A DNA stretch of 7,627 bases from Candidatus Doudnabacteria bacterium (GCA_903913365.1 CAIWKW010000100.1:1-7627), one strand, 5' to 3'. Shown: positions 1-5,902, counted from the stretch's first letter. Notes: generated by a model from the sequence alone, not told the origin. Numbers and translations: made by a program.

Positions 1-1
1 A

Positions 2-2008
2 AACCGGATTGCCGGCAAACCGCTTGATAAATTTGTTAAGGTAAAGCACGACATAAGGATGCTGTCGCTTAACGATGTCTTTTCCAGAGAGGAGCTGGAA
101 AATTGGGAAAAAAGAATAAAAAAACTTTTGCCCCAGGAAAGTCTTGTGGAATATTTTTGCGAACTTAAACTGGACGGATTGTCCGTGTCTTTAATTTATG
201 AGAAAGGGCTGTTTGTCAGGGGCTCCACCAGGGGAGACGGCTACATTGGCGAGGACATTACGCAGAATTTAAGAACCATTCAGTCCATTCCGCTTAGGCT
301 TCGGGATCCTTTCCCGGATTTTTTGGAAGTTAGGGGCGAAGGAATAATGAGCAAAAAAGTTCTGCAAAGGTTAAATATAGAATATGAAAAAGAAGGCAAG
401 CCTCTTTTGGCCAATACCCGCAATGCCGCAGCCGGTTCATTGCGTCAGCTGGATTCCAATTTGACTGCCGAGAGAAAATTGGATTTTTTTGCCTGGGACG
501 TGGCGCAACTTCAGCAATCAGCAGTCAGCAGACAGCAGGCAGCCATAAAGACGCACTCGGACAAACATCAGCTGCTCAGGGAACTGGGGTTTAAAGTTGA
601 CAGCCGCGAAAGGGTTTGTAAGGATTTGGCGGAAGTGGAAAAGTTTGTGGAAGAGGTTGGAAAAATTCGAGCAGGATTGTCTTATGGAACCGACGGGGTT
701 GTGGTGTCGGTTGACAGTCTTTCTTTTCAGGACCGCTTGGGAGTAGTTGGCAAGGCTCCCCGCTATATGGCAGCTTACAAATATCCTGCGGAAAAAGCCA
801 CCACCGTAATTAAGGAAATTAAGTTTAACGTTGGCAGAACCGGCGTGCTTACGCCTTTGGCGATTTTTGAGCCGACTTTGGTTGCCGGCTCAACCATAAG
901 CAAAGCAACTTTGCATAATATAGATCAAATCAAGCGCCTCGACGTGCGGGTTGGAGACACGGTGGTAATCCAAAAAGCCGGGGATGTTATTCCAGAAGTG
1001 GTGGAAGTGCTGCCTAAAATGCGCAGCGGCAAAGAAAAAAAAGTACAGGTGCCAAAACAGTGCCCGGTTTGCGGCAGCGATGTTGAGCAGAGGGGCGTAG
1101 GCATTTCTGTTCCCTCCTCTCCTCATTCGAGTCCGAGCCTGATGGCTCGTCCCTCAGAGTCGAAGACTGGCAAGGAGAGGATTCCACGAAGTGACAAGAG
1201 AGGTCGAAACGCAGAAATTGCTCTGAACACCTCATCTCCGTCTCTTCTCCTCAAGGAGAAGAGGGCGGCTACCTCCGTTGCTTATTATTGTACCAATCCT
1301 AAGTGCCCGGCAAAGAACCGAAGATTCATGCAGCACTTTGTTGCTGTGCTGGATATTTATGAAGTTGGTCCAAAAATTTTGGACCGTCTTCAGGAAGAAG
1401 GTTTAATCAGCGATGCGGCAGATTTGTTCGCTTTAAAAAGAGAAGACTTGGCGGGACTGGAGCGCTTTGGCGAAAAGAGCGCGGACAATATTATTACATC
1501 GATACGCGGACGTAGCCAAGTGCCCTTGGCAAGGTTTATTTATGCCTTGGGAATTTTACACGTGGGAGAGCAAACGGCCGAAGATTTGGCCGGGCATTTT
1601 ATCAGCCTGGAAAAATTAATTGCCGCGCCTTTGGAGGAAATAAATGTTATTGAAAACATCGGCCCTGTTGTTGCCCAAAGCGTTTTTGATTATTTTAAGC
1701 ACAAGGAAAATATTAAGTTTATAGAAAAACTGATTAAGAACGGAATAATAGTTACAAGTGACAAGTTACAAGTGACAAGTGACAAGCTGAAAGGTAGGAC
1801 CTTTGTTATAACCGGTAGTTTGGATTCTTTGAGCCGCGATGAAGCAAAAGCAAAAATAAAAGCTTTGGGCGGAAAAATATCGGAAAGCGTATCGAAACTG
1901 ACGTCTTACGTTGTGGTGGGCAAAGAGCCCGGCTCAAAATATGACAAAGCCCAAAAGCTGGGGGTGGCTATTTTAAATGAAAAAGAATTTTTAAAAATTA
2001 TTGAATAA
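2..2008 (+). CDS. ligA: NAD-dependent DNA ligase LigA, 5'-truncated by window edge
   Basis: LigA seals nicks in duplex DNA during replication and repair, using NAD+ to adenylate an active-site lysine. The reading frame is open from base 2. The 19 residues before the first ATG (base 59) match the conserved LigA segment that precedes MLSL(N/D)xxF, so the true start lies off the window and ATG 59 is internal. Counting from ATG 59, visible parts are: adenylation motif KLDG with catalytic Lys37 (bases 167-169), EVRGEG near 91-96, DGVVVSV near 213, KYPAEKAT near 242, the OB-fold GRTGVLTP, a Cys4 zinc finger (C335, C338, C411, C416), helix-hairpin-helix repeats, and a C-terminal BRCT domain (about 577-649). 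Oddities: the zinc finger is split by about 57-60 extra residues, and two 7-bp repeat tracts are read through in frame. All expected motifs are intact, so the protein is probably functional. It ends 3 bp before the channel gene. Confidence 0.97.
   Translation, partial: NRIAGKPLDKFVKVKHDIRMLSLNDVFSREELENWEKRIKKLLPQESLVEYFCELKLDGLSVSLIYEKGLFVRGSTRGDGYIGEDITQNLRTIQSIPLRLRDPFPDFLEVRGEGIMSKKVLQRLNIEYEKEGKPLLANTRNAAAGSLRQLDSNLTAERKLDFFAWDVAQLQQSAVSRQQAAIKTHSDKHQLLRELGFKVDSRERVCKDLAEVEKFVEEVGKIRAGLSYGTDGVVVSVDSLSFQDRLGVVGKAPRYMAAYKYPAEKATTVIKEIKFNVGRTGVLTPLAIFEPTLVAGSTISKATLHNIDQIKRLDVRVGDTVVIQKAGDVIPEVVEVLPKMRSGKEKKVQVPKQCPVCGSDVEQRGVGISVPSSPHSSPSLMARPSESKTGKERIPRSDKRGRNAEIALNTSSPSLLLKEKRAATSVAYYCTNPKCPAKNRRFMQHFVAVLDIYEVGPKILDRLQEEGLISDAADLFALKREDLAGLERFGEKSADNIITSIRGRSQVPLARFIYALGILHVGEQTAEDLAGHFISLEKLIAAPLEEINVIENIGPVVAQSVFDYFKHKENIKFIEKLIKNGIIVTSDKLQVTSDKLKGRTFVITGSLDSLSRDEAKAKIKALGGKISESVSKLTSYVVVGKEPGSKYDKAQKLGVAILNEKEFLKIIE
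513..544 (+). repeat. 7-bp tandem repeat tract (AGCARNC) within ligA
   Basis: Four consecutive 7-mers AGCAATC, AGCAGTC, AGCAGAC, AGCAGGC, then AGCC. They encode a Gln/Ser/Ala-rich stretch (QQSAVSRQQAA) near the end of the nucleotidyltransferase domain, where LigA homologues have a variable-length linker just before a THSD/THSE-like segment. The tract is read through in frame. Confidence 0.85.
1100..1272 (+). repeat. In-frame insertion with two hairpins inside the ligA zinc finger
   Basis: Between the second and third zinc-binding cysteines of LigA there are 72 residues. The family normally has roughly 12-15. The extra DNA is low-complexity, Ser/Pro/Arg/Lys-coding and unlike its surroundings. 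It holds one hairpin with outer arms TCCTCTCCT (1115-1123) and AGGAGAGGA (1173-1181) enclosing a second stem CGAGCC/GGCTCG (1134-1139/1144-1149), and another hairpin CTCTTCTCC-TCAA-GGAGAAGAG (1242-1263). Inverted arms rich in CTCC/GGAG look like dispersed intergenic repeats, so I infer a small repeat or MITE-like element that landed in frame without a stop codon. Exact boundaries are uncertain; no clear target-site duplication was found. Confidence 0.75.
1752..1786 (+). repeat. 7-bp tandem repeat tract (TKACAAG) within ligA
   Basis: Five consecutive 7-mers TTACAAG, TGACAAG, TTACAAG, TGACAAG, TGACAAG. Because 7 is not a multiple of 3, the same unit is read in all three frames, giving the pseudo-repeat VTSDKLQVTSDKL. 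It sits precisely in the linker between the helix-hairpin-helix region and the BRCT domain (KGRTFVITGSL follows). Confidence 0.9.
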
Positions 2009-2011
2009 TTT

Positions 2012-2956
2012 ATGGCTGATTTGGATGTACAGGTAAAAGAAGAACCAAGAGCGGATGAAGATCTTGGCCTTGGATCTCAGGTAATAGAAGAAAACCGGAC
2101 CAGGTTCATAAACAAGGACGGCAGTTTTAACGTGCACCGCAAAGGGGTTTTGGAGCGAGGTTCGTTTAGTCCTTACCACGCTGTACTTAATATTTCCTGG
2201 TGGCGGTTTAATTTGGGGATTTTGGGATACTATTTTGTGGCCAATATAATTTTTAGCGTCCTGTACTTTATGTCCGGGAGGGAGGCCTTTCCCGATATAG
2301 CCAATTTGGACTCTTGGCACAGGTATGGACAAGTATTTTTTTATAGCGTTCAGGTAATAACGACTCTAGGAACAAGCCCTTTGCATCCGGCCAATGTGCC
2401 TGCCGACATAGTTTTGTCTGTGGAAGCCATGGTTGGCATGCTGGGGTTTGCCCTGGCCGCCAGCTTGCTTTTTGCCAGGTTCTCTAATCCGGCGGTAAAA
2501 ATTTTATTCAGCAGCAGTGCGGTTATTTCGCCTTACAAAGACGGTACTGGTTTTATGTTTAGAATAATTAACGGCCGGGATAATGAATTGGTTAATGTGT
2601 CCGCCACGGTAACTTTGTCCATGACAGAGCAAGACGGAAAAAGACATGTTCACCAACTAAATTTGGAAAGGCCTTCCGTGTTGGTTTTTCCGCTTAACTG
2701 GACCATTGTCCATCCCATAGGGAAAAAGAGTCCGCTCTTTGGTTTAAAGATAAAAGATTTGGCCGAGCGCAATGCTGAGTTTTTAATTTCTCTTACAGCG
2801 GTTGACCAGGATCTTTCCAAAACAGTTTATGTGCGGTCCTCTTATGTTTATTCGGAAGTTTTGGAACAGGCAAGGTTTAAAAGAATTTTGGAAAAAACCG
2901 CTGACGGTACGGTAGTGGTTGACCCAAAAAGAATTAGCGAAATTGAAAAAGTTTAA
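2012..2956 (+). CDS. KirBac-type inward-rectifier channel homologue with non-canonical selectivity filter
   Basis: 314 residues. The order matches bacterial inward-rectifier K+ channels (KirBac): a cytoplasmic N-terminus, an amphipathic slide-helix region (about 54-66, YHAVLNISWWRF), TM1 (about 67-88), pore helix (about 107-117), filter (118-122), TM2 with EAMVGMLGFALAASLLFARF (about 138-157), and a C-terminal beta-sandwich IRK domain (about 165-314). The last contains the family hallmarks LNWTIVHPI, SPLFGL and a TVYVRSSYVY strand. The family filter TVGYG is replaced by TLGTS (T118-S122, bases 2363-2377), followed by P-L-H-P where KirBac has D-x-H-P. With GYG missing, K+ selectivity cannot be assumed; it could be a non-selective, other-ion or regulatory homologue. 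ATG 2012 lies 3 bp after the ligA stop with no clear Shine-Dalgarno, so translational coupling is likely. Confidence 0.9.
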   Translation: MADLDVQVKEEPRADEDLGLGSQVIEENRTRFINKDGSFNVHRKGVLERGSFSPYHAVLNISWWRFNLGILGYYFVANIIFSVLYFMSGREAFPDIANLDSWHRYGQVFFYSVQVITTLGTSPLHPANVPADIVLSVEAMVGMLGFALAASLLFARFSNPAVKILFSSSAVISPYKDGTGFMFRIINGRDNELVNVSATVTLSMTEQDGKRHVHQLNLERPSVLVFPLNWTIVHPIGKKSPLFGLKIKDLAERNAEFLISLTAVDQDLSKTVYVRSSYVYSEVLEQARFKRILEKTADGTVVVDPKRISEIEKV

Positions 2957-2997
2957 AATAGAACCAGTAATATGTATGTATCATCCCGTCGTAAAGA

Positions 2998-3021
2998 TCT
3001 CCCACAGGGAGAGAATTTTTT
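2998..3021 (+). terminator. Candidate rho-independent terminator after the ligA-channel pair
   Basis: Stem TCTCCC (2998-3003) and GGGAGA (3007-3012) around a 3-nt ACA loop, then GAA and six T residues (3016-3021). The stem is short and separated from the T run by three bases, so it would be a modest terminator. It is well placed, 42 bp after the channel stop codon. Confidence 0.5.
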
Positions 3022-3052
3022 AGCCGATGGATATCATAAGCCTAAAAAATAT

Positions 3053-3078
3053 CCCTGCCTGCGGCAGGTAGGCGGGAT
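3053..3078. repeat. GC-rich REP-like palindrome upstream of the membrane-protein gene
   Basis: CCTGCC-TGC-GGCAGG (3054-3068) followed by TAGGCGGGAT. It is a compact inverted repeat of the sort dispersed in intergenic regions. It ends about 15 bp before the GTG start of the next gene, so it would be in that gene's 5' leader. Its 3' end (GGCGGGAT) resembles the outer arm GGCGGAT of the palindrome at 5962-6021. Confidence 0.6.
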
Positions 3079-3092
3079 CCAGATTTATAAAC

Positions 3093-4586
3093 GTGAAGCT
3101 ATTTTACTTAAAATTTAAGGATAAAATTTTGCGTAATCCTATTTACGCAATTTTGTTTTTGGGTTTGGCTCTCAGGGCTGTTAACTACACCCAAAACACT
3201 TACGGGGTGACAGGGGAGCTTTACCGCGACTTAAATGTTGTTTACGATTTTTTGATAAACCATACTTGGCCCCAGCTCGGGCCCAGCTCATCTTTGGGCG
3301 GGTTTAATTTTGGAGCAATTTATTACTATTTGATTGCCCCGTTTGTTTATATTTTTCATTTTTCATCATTTGGCGCCACAGTTGCCTCCACCTTTTTTAG
3401 CGTATTAAGCATTTGGATGCTTTATAAGTTGCTGCTTTTGTGGTTTAAAGACTCTCCCTCTGTGGCAAATTGGGGAGCCTTTTTATTGAGTGTAAGTTTG
3501 CTTGATATCCAGTATTCATACTATGTCTCCAACCCGAATTTAATGCCTTTTTTTATTTTGGGGTTTTTATATTTTTTAACTCTGGCTATTGAGTATGGGG
3601 CTGATTGGAAAAATGTTTTGGGTTTGGCGTTATGTTTTGGCATACTGACCCAGCTTCACGCCACTGCGCTGTTACTTTTTTCTGTAGTATTAATCGCGTC
3701 GATTGTTATAACCAGGACTAAGGTTAAGCCGGCAAAGGCATTGCTATTTGCAGCGGTTTGTTTGGTTTTGTATTTGCCGGGCATTGTTTATGAGTTTAGC
3801 CACAACTTTGTAAATTCAAAAGGAATCTTTCATTTGGGCGGCGCTAACTACGGTTTTTTACCCCAAATTGGAAGCCTGTCTTCTTTGCTAAATTTTTGGG
3901 ATAGCCTGTTTGTGTTTAAAGACGGGTTCTATGATTTTTTTGTTTTGAACCAAGTTTTGTTCTATGTTTTTATTGTTTTTCATTTGGCAGTTCTTGCGGG
4001 GGTTTATTTTTGGCATAACCGGCATAAAACTTCGGTTTCGGATGCAATTATAAAACCCGGGGATGCGGGCAGGATCCTGCTTCTTATTTGGCTGTTTGCG
4101 GGAAGTCTGATGTTTTTGTTTTTTAAAAAACCGATACAGTACTTTTATTTTTTGTCTTTATGGCCGCTTCCGATTATAATTTTTGCCTGGTTTTTGGTTT
4201 GTCTAAAAGCCCGAAGCCAAAGTTTATTTAAAGTGGTTTTGTGCACATATGTTTTATTTCAGATTGTTCAGCTTGGCTACCTGTATGTTTTAATGTACCG
4301 CCCGGTTTATTCGTTTGGAAATATCAACCAGGCATTTAAAGCCATAAAAACAGCCGGCATTGGCCGGCAGTTTAGCGTGTTAAATTACGCTTTAGACCCA
4401 AATCAGTTTAGTTATTTTATGAGAATTACCAATTTAAACAGTGCCGTATCTAAGTTTAATGCGCAATATATTTATATCATTAGCAACAAAGATTTTTCCG
4501 CTGACAGCCTTCCGGCACTGCAAAGATATATGAGTGATGGAGTTATTTTTAATAACGGAATTAGAGTTGAGGAATATGAGAGGTAG
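3093..4586 (+). CDS. Polytopic membrane protein, probable GT-C fold glycosyltransferase (ArnT/PMT-like)
   Basis: 497 residues starting with GTG (3093); no convincing Shine-Dalgarno is visible. The protein has a short positively charged N-terminus, then a TM segment (about 17-30) followed by a first external loop containing GELYRDL. E42 and D46 are candidate acidic catalytic residues, as expected for GT-C enzymes that use lipid-linked sugar donors. About ten further hydrophobic segments follow to residue about 405, and a soluble C-terminal tail of about 90 residues. The acidic loop after TM1, the SSLGGFNFGAIYYYLIAP segment and the length agree with GT39/ArnT-like proteins that glycosylate lipids, proteins or polysaccharides at the outer face of the membrane. 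Donor and acceptor cannot be told from the sequence. It converges with the STAS genes. The function is a superfamily-level inference; an undefined membrane protein remains possible. Confidence 0.7.
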   Translation: MKLFYLKFKDKILRNPIYAILFLGLALRAVNYTQNTYGVTGELYRDLNVVYDFLINHTWPQLGPSSSLGGFNFGAIYYYLIAPFVYIFHFSSFGATVASTFFSVLSIWMLYKLLLLWFKDSPSVANWGAFLLSVSLLDIQYSYYVSNPNLMPFFILGFLYFLTLAIEYGADWKNVLGLALCFGILTQLHATALLLFSVVLIASIVITRTKVKPAKALLFAAVCLVLYLPGIVYEFSHNFVNSKGIFHLGGANYGFLPQIGSLSSLLNFWDSLFVFKDGFYDFFVLNQVLFYVFIVFHLAVLAGVYFWHNRHKTSVSDAIIKPGDAGRILLLIWLFAGSLMFLFFKKPIQYFYFLSLWPLPIIIFAWFLVCLKARSQSLFKVVLCTYVLFQIVQLGYLYVLMYRPVYSFGNINQAFKAIKTAGIGRQFSVLNYALDPNQFSYFMRITNLNSAVSKFNAQYIYIISNKDFSADSLPALQRYMSDGVIFNNGIRVEEYER

Positions 4587-4595
4587 GTAAGGCGA

Positions 4596-4620
4596 GAATA
4601 AAGAATAAAGAATAAAGAAG
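4596..4620. repeat. 7-bp tandem repeat tract (GAATAAA)
   Basis: Three exact copies of GAATAAA plus GAAG, between the membrane-protein stop and the terminator hairpin of the first STAS gene. On the minus strand it supplies the TTTATTC-rich tail directly after that hairpin. Confidence 0.85.
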
Positions 4621-4621
4621 T

Positions 4622-4661
4622 GGGCCGGCAACACATCGAATGTTCGATGGTTGGACGGCCC
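4622..4661 (-). terminator. Long hairpin downstream of the first STAS gene
   Basis: Inverted repeat: GGGCCG (4622-4627) with CGGCCC (4656-4661), CAAC (4629-4632) with GTTG (4650-4653), and CATCGAA (4634-4640) with TTCGATG (4643-4649). On the minus strand it starts about 28 nt after the STAS stop and is followed by a T-rich tail (CTTCTTTATTC), so it probably terminates that transcript. It may also block read-through from the convergent membrane-protein gene. It is a near-copy of the hairpin at 5114-5154, with the second stem partly broken. Confidence 0.75.
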
Positions 4662-4689
4662 AAAATTGTTCGCCAATCGCTTTGCTTTT

Positions 4690-5031
4690 TTAGAAGCTCG
4701 CGAGAGCCTTAGCCTCATCGTCAAGCGTCTCGATTTCGCTGCAGAGCTTCAGGGCCAGCCCCGGGTCCTGCAGGCGTTTGGGAAGATTTAAAAGCTTGAG
4801 TACTGCGCCGCTATCAGATGCCTTGGTACGGGCGTTGAGCAGCTCGGTAACCGTGCTGCTGTCGATGTATCTGGCATCTGTGAAGTTGATTAGGATATAA
4901 CGCCACCTTCTTTTTAAGAGGTCATTAAGCGCTTCCCGGAACATGTTCGTTCCTTCCCCCAGTTTGAAACTGCCATAGCAGTCCACAACAGCCACGTCGC
5001 CGACTATGCGAAGCACAGATCTTGCTGACAT
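4690..5031 (-). CDS. STAS-domain protein, anti-sigma-factor-antagonist-like (copy 1)
   Basis: 113 residues, the usual size for a stand-alone SpoIIAA/RsbV-like STAS domain. Such proteins bind an anti-sigma kinase and are switched off by phosphorylation of a conserved serine. The family strand-turn-helix is visible: GDVAVVDCYGSFKLGEG at the N-terminus, ILINF, then YIDSSTVTELL, in which D57-S58 corresponds to the phosphorylation site, and LKLLNLPKRLQD. The usual DSSG/DSxG glycine is Thr60 here. Start: ATG 5031-5029 is preceded after 7 nt by AGGAGGA (5045-5039 on minus). It has its own promoter (5054-5082) and terminator hairpin. No kinase, phosphatase or sigma factor lies in the window, so the partner is unknown. 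It is only distantly similar to copy 2, although their flanking DNA is nearly identical. Confidence 0.85.
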   Translation of the reverse strand: MSARSVLRIVGDVAVVDCYGSFKLGEGTNMFREALNDLLKRRWRYILINFTDARYIDSSTVTELLNARTKASDSGAVLKLLNLPKRLQDPGLALKLCSEIETLDDEAKALASF

Positions 5032-5038
5032 TAGTCAG

Positions 5039-5045
5039 TCCTCCT
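5039..5045 (-). promoter_or_regulatory. Strong Shine-Dalgarno of STAS copy 1
   Basis: AGGAGGA on the minus strand, 7 nt before the ATG. With AA before it (GAAGGAGGA) it is a near-perfect anti-SD match, unlike the upstream plus-strand genes, which show none. It fixes the start at 5031. Confidence 0.85.
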
Positions 5046-5053
5046 TCGCAAGT

Positions 5054-5082
5054 ACAGTAGCAAAACGCAGAGTGGGAGTCAA
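5054..5082 (-). promoter_or_regulatory. Sigma-70-type promoter of STAS copy 1
   Basis: Minus strand: TTGACT (5082-5077), 17-bp spacer, TACTGT (5059-5054). Transcription would begin near 5047, leaving a leader of only about 16 nt that starts just before the Shine-Dalgarno. The block 5039-5083 differs from the copy 2 block (5538-5582) at only 3 of 45 positions. Confidence 0.75.
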
Positions 5083-5093
5083 CGGGTTAATAA

Positions 5094-5113
5094 AGAATTG
5101 AGAAATTGAGAAA
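5094..5113. repeat. Short degenerate 7/8-bp repeat (AGAATTG/AGAAATTG)
   Basis: AGAATTG, AGAAATTG, then AGAAAC. It is a weak member of the same repeat style and sits next to a STAS terminator hairpin exactly as the tract at 4596-4620 does. On the minus strand it supplies a T-rich tail. Confidence 0.5.
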
Positions 5114-5154
5114 CGGGCCGGCAACACATCGAATATTCGATGGTTGCCGGCCCG
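5114..5154 (-). terminator. Long near-perfect hairpin downstream of the second STAS gene
   Basis: 12-bp arms CGGGCCGGCAAC (5114-5125) and GTTGCCGGCCCG (5143-5154) enclose, after a single unpaired A, CATCGAAT/ATTCGATG (5127-5142). On the minus strand it lies about 30 nt after the STAS stop and is followed by TTTCTCAATTTCTC. It probably terminates copy 2 before the separate promoter of copy 1. Its sequence is a near-copy of the hairpin at 4622-4661. Confidence 0.8.
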
Positions 5155-5183
5155 CTGTTGCGGATTTGGCCACGCCGATGTTT

Positions 5184-5531
5184 CTAGCTGAACGAACGAA
5201 CGGCCTCGGCCTCATCGCCGAAGACTTCAAAGACAGTGTAGAGTTTGGTAATCTGAAGAAGATCACGAATTCCTTTGGTGAGACCAAGGAGCTTGAGCCC
5301 GCCTCCGTGATTGCTCAAAGCAGTGAAGCCAGACACTAGTTCTGCGATTCCGCATGAGTCCACATATACCGTCTCATGCAGATTCAGAACTATCTTTGTT
5401 CTTCCCTGCTTGATCAGAGATTTGACTGTTTCTCTGAGGTCTGAAGCCGATCCACCCCCCAGAGTTATGCGCCCCTTTACGTCGACGACTGTTACGTCGC
5501 CTATTTCCCGTTCTCTGAAAGTTGCGGACAT
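5184..5531 (-). CDS. STAS-domain protein, anti-sigma-factor-antagonist-like (copy 2)
   Basis: 115 residues, a single STAS domain of the anti-anti-sigma type. GDVTVVDVKGRITLGGG leads into KIVLNL, then YVDSCGIAELV, whose S59 in D58-S-C-G61 is the expected phosphorylation site with the family glycine kept, and LKLLGLTKGIRDLLQITKLYTVFEVF, a very typical STAS C-terminal half. The family role is partner switching: the unphosphorylated form sequesters an anti-sigma kinase. ATG 5531-5529 is preceded after 6 nt by AGGAGGA (5544-5538). The promoter lies at 5553-5581 and the terminator hairpin at 5114-5154, so it appears monocistronic. Copy 1 lies downstream with its own signals. This copy looks more canonical than copy 1. 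Base usage looks less AT-biased than the neighbouring membrane-protein gene, which could mean transfer. Confidence 0.9.
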   Translation of the reverse strand: MSATFREREIGDVTVVDVKGRITLGGGSASDLRETVKSLIKQGRTKIVLNLHETVYVDSCGIAELVSGFTALSNHGGGLKLLGLTKGIRDLLQITKLYTVFEVFGDEAEAVRSFS

Positions 5532-5537
5532 TTGTTG

Positions 5538-5544
5538 TCCTCCT
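5538..5544 (-). promoter_or_regulatory. Strong Shine-Dalgarno of STAS copy 2
   Basis: AGGAGGA on the minus strand, 6 nt before ATG 5531, within the same GCGAAGGAGGA context as copy 1. Confidence 0.85.
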
Positions 5545-5552
5545 TCGCAGGA

Positions 5553-5581
5553 ACAGTAGCAAAACGCAGAGGGGGAGTCAA
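5553..5581 (-). promoter_or_regulatory. Sigma-70-type promoter of STAS copy 2
   Basis: Minus strand: TTGACT (5581-5576), 17-bp spacer, TACTGT (5558-5553), predicting a start near 5546 and an approximately 15-nt leader. It has the same boxes, spacer length and almost the same spacer sequence as the copy 1 promoter. Confidence 0.75.
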
Positions 5582-5588
5582 CTTGAAA

Positions 5589-5670
5589 AGTAGTAAGAAT
5601 TAAGAAGCAAGAATTAAGGAACTAACAGTCCCTTTATACTTAATTCTATATTCTTAATTCATTATTCTTG
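5589..5670. repeat. Facing pair of 7-bp repeat arms (AGAATTA type)
   Basis: Left arm 5589-5623: AGTAGTA, AGAATTA, AGAAGCA, AGAATTA, AGGAACT. Right arm 5636-5670, read on the minus strand: CAAGAAT, AATGAAT, TAAGAAT, ATAGAAT, TAAGTAT. The arms are partly complementary (for example AGAATTAAG with CTTAATTCT), so a transcript could fold into an imperfect AU-rich hairpin. It lies between the STAS promoter and the promoter at 5766, where it may separate the two divergent units. Confidence 0.75.
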
Positions 5671-5765
5671 CCCCCTGTGGTTATTCTGTGGAAACAAGAG
5701 AGCTAGGATTAAAAACCCCTTTTAAATAAGGTAAAAATTATTTGGCCCATTTTTAGCCTTATCTC

Positions 5766-5794
5766 TTGACAGATAAAGCACAATAGCATAAAAT
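5766..5794 (+). promoter_or_regulatory. Near-consensus sigma-70 promoter upstream of the 23S gene
   Basis: TTGACA (5766-5771), 17-bp spacer, TAAAAT (5789-5794). This is a perfect -35 and a 5-of-6 -10 at optimal spacing, predicting initiation near 5801. It reads towards the 23S rRNA gene about 640 bp away, with a candidate attenuator in between. An AT-rich imperfect inverted repeat (AAGGTAAAAAT / ATTTTTAGCCTT, about 5729-5760) lies just upstream. Confidence 0.75.
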
Positions 5795-5824
5795 ATCTAT
5801 ACGATTAATAAAGGTATAAAGCCT

Positions 5825-5869
5825 ATGTTAAAAACTCTAAGCTTACTAAATAAACAGCGGTTTATGTAA
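5825..5869 (+). CDS. Possible 14-codon leader peptide (MLKTLSLLNKQRFM)
   Basis: ATG to TAA, 14 codons, four of them leucine (TTA, CTA, TTA, CTA). It begins about 24 nt after the predicted transcription start, with a weak AAGG (5811-5814) 10 nt upstream. Its last codons coincide with the antiterminator arm 5857-5866 and its stop abuts that arm, the geometry seen in leader-peptide attenuators: a ribosome finishing the peptide would cover the arm. An ORF this short can arise by chance; only its position supports it. Confidence 0.35.
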   Translation: MLKTLSLLNKQRFM

Positions 5870-5902
5870 CTGGCCAATTTAATGTGGTCCGAACATAACC
5901 GC
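5857..5902 (+). promoter_or_regulatory. Antiterminator stem competing with the terminator at 5894-5917
   Basis: GCGGTTTATG (5857-5866) can pair with CATAACCGC (5894-5902) with one bulged T. That second strand is the 5' arm of the terminator hairpin, so the two structures exclude one another. This is the classical design of transcription attenuators and riboswitch expression platforms. No known aptamer was recognised in the leader. Confidence 0.55.

Noticed and set aside
59..61. ATG 59 as the ligA start codon
   Set aside because: The frame is open to base 2 and the 19 residues upstream match the conserved LigA segment before MLSLN, so the gene is truncated by the window edge.
890..1235. Minus-strand ORFs across the ligA zinc-finger region
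   Set aside because: They overlap a well-supported essential gene, match no family I recognise, and stay open because of the inserted repeat's composition.
5106..5559. Plus-strand ORFs antisense to STAS copy 2
   Set aside because: The minus-strand frame has a clear STAS domain, a strong SD and a promoter. The plus frames begin inside the terminator hairpin or the coding sequence and have no recognisable product.
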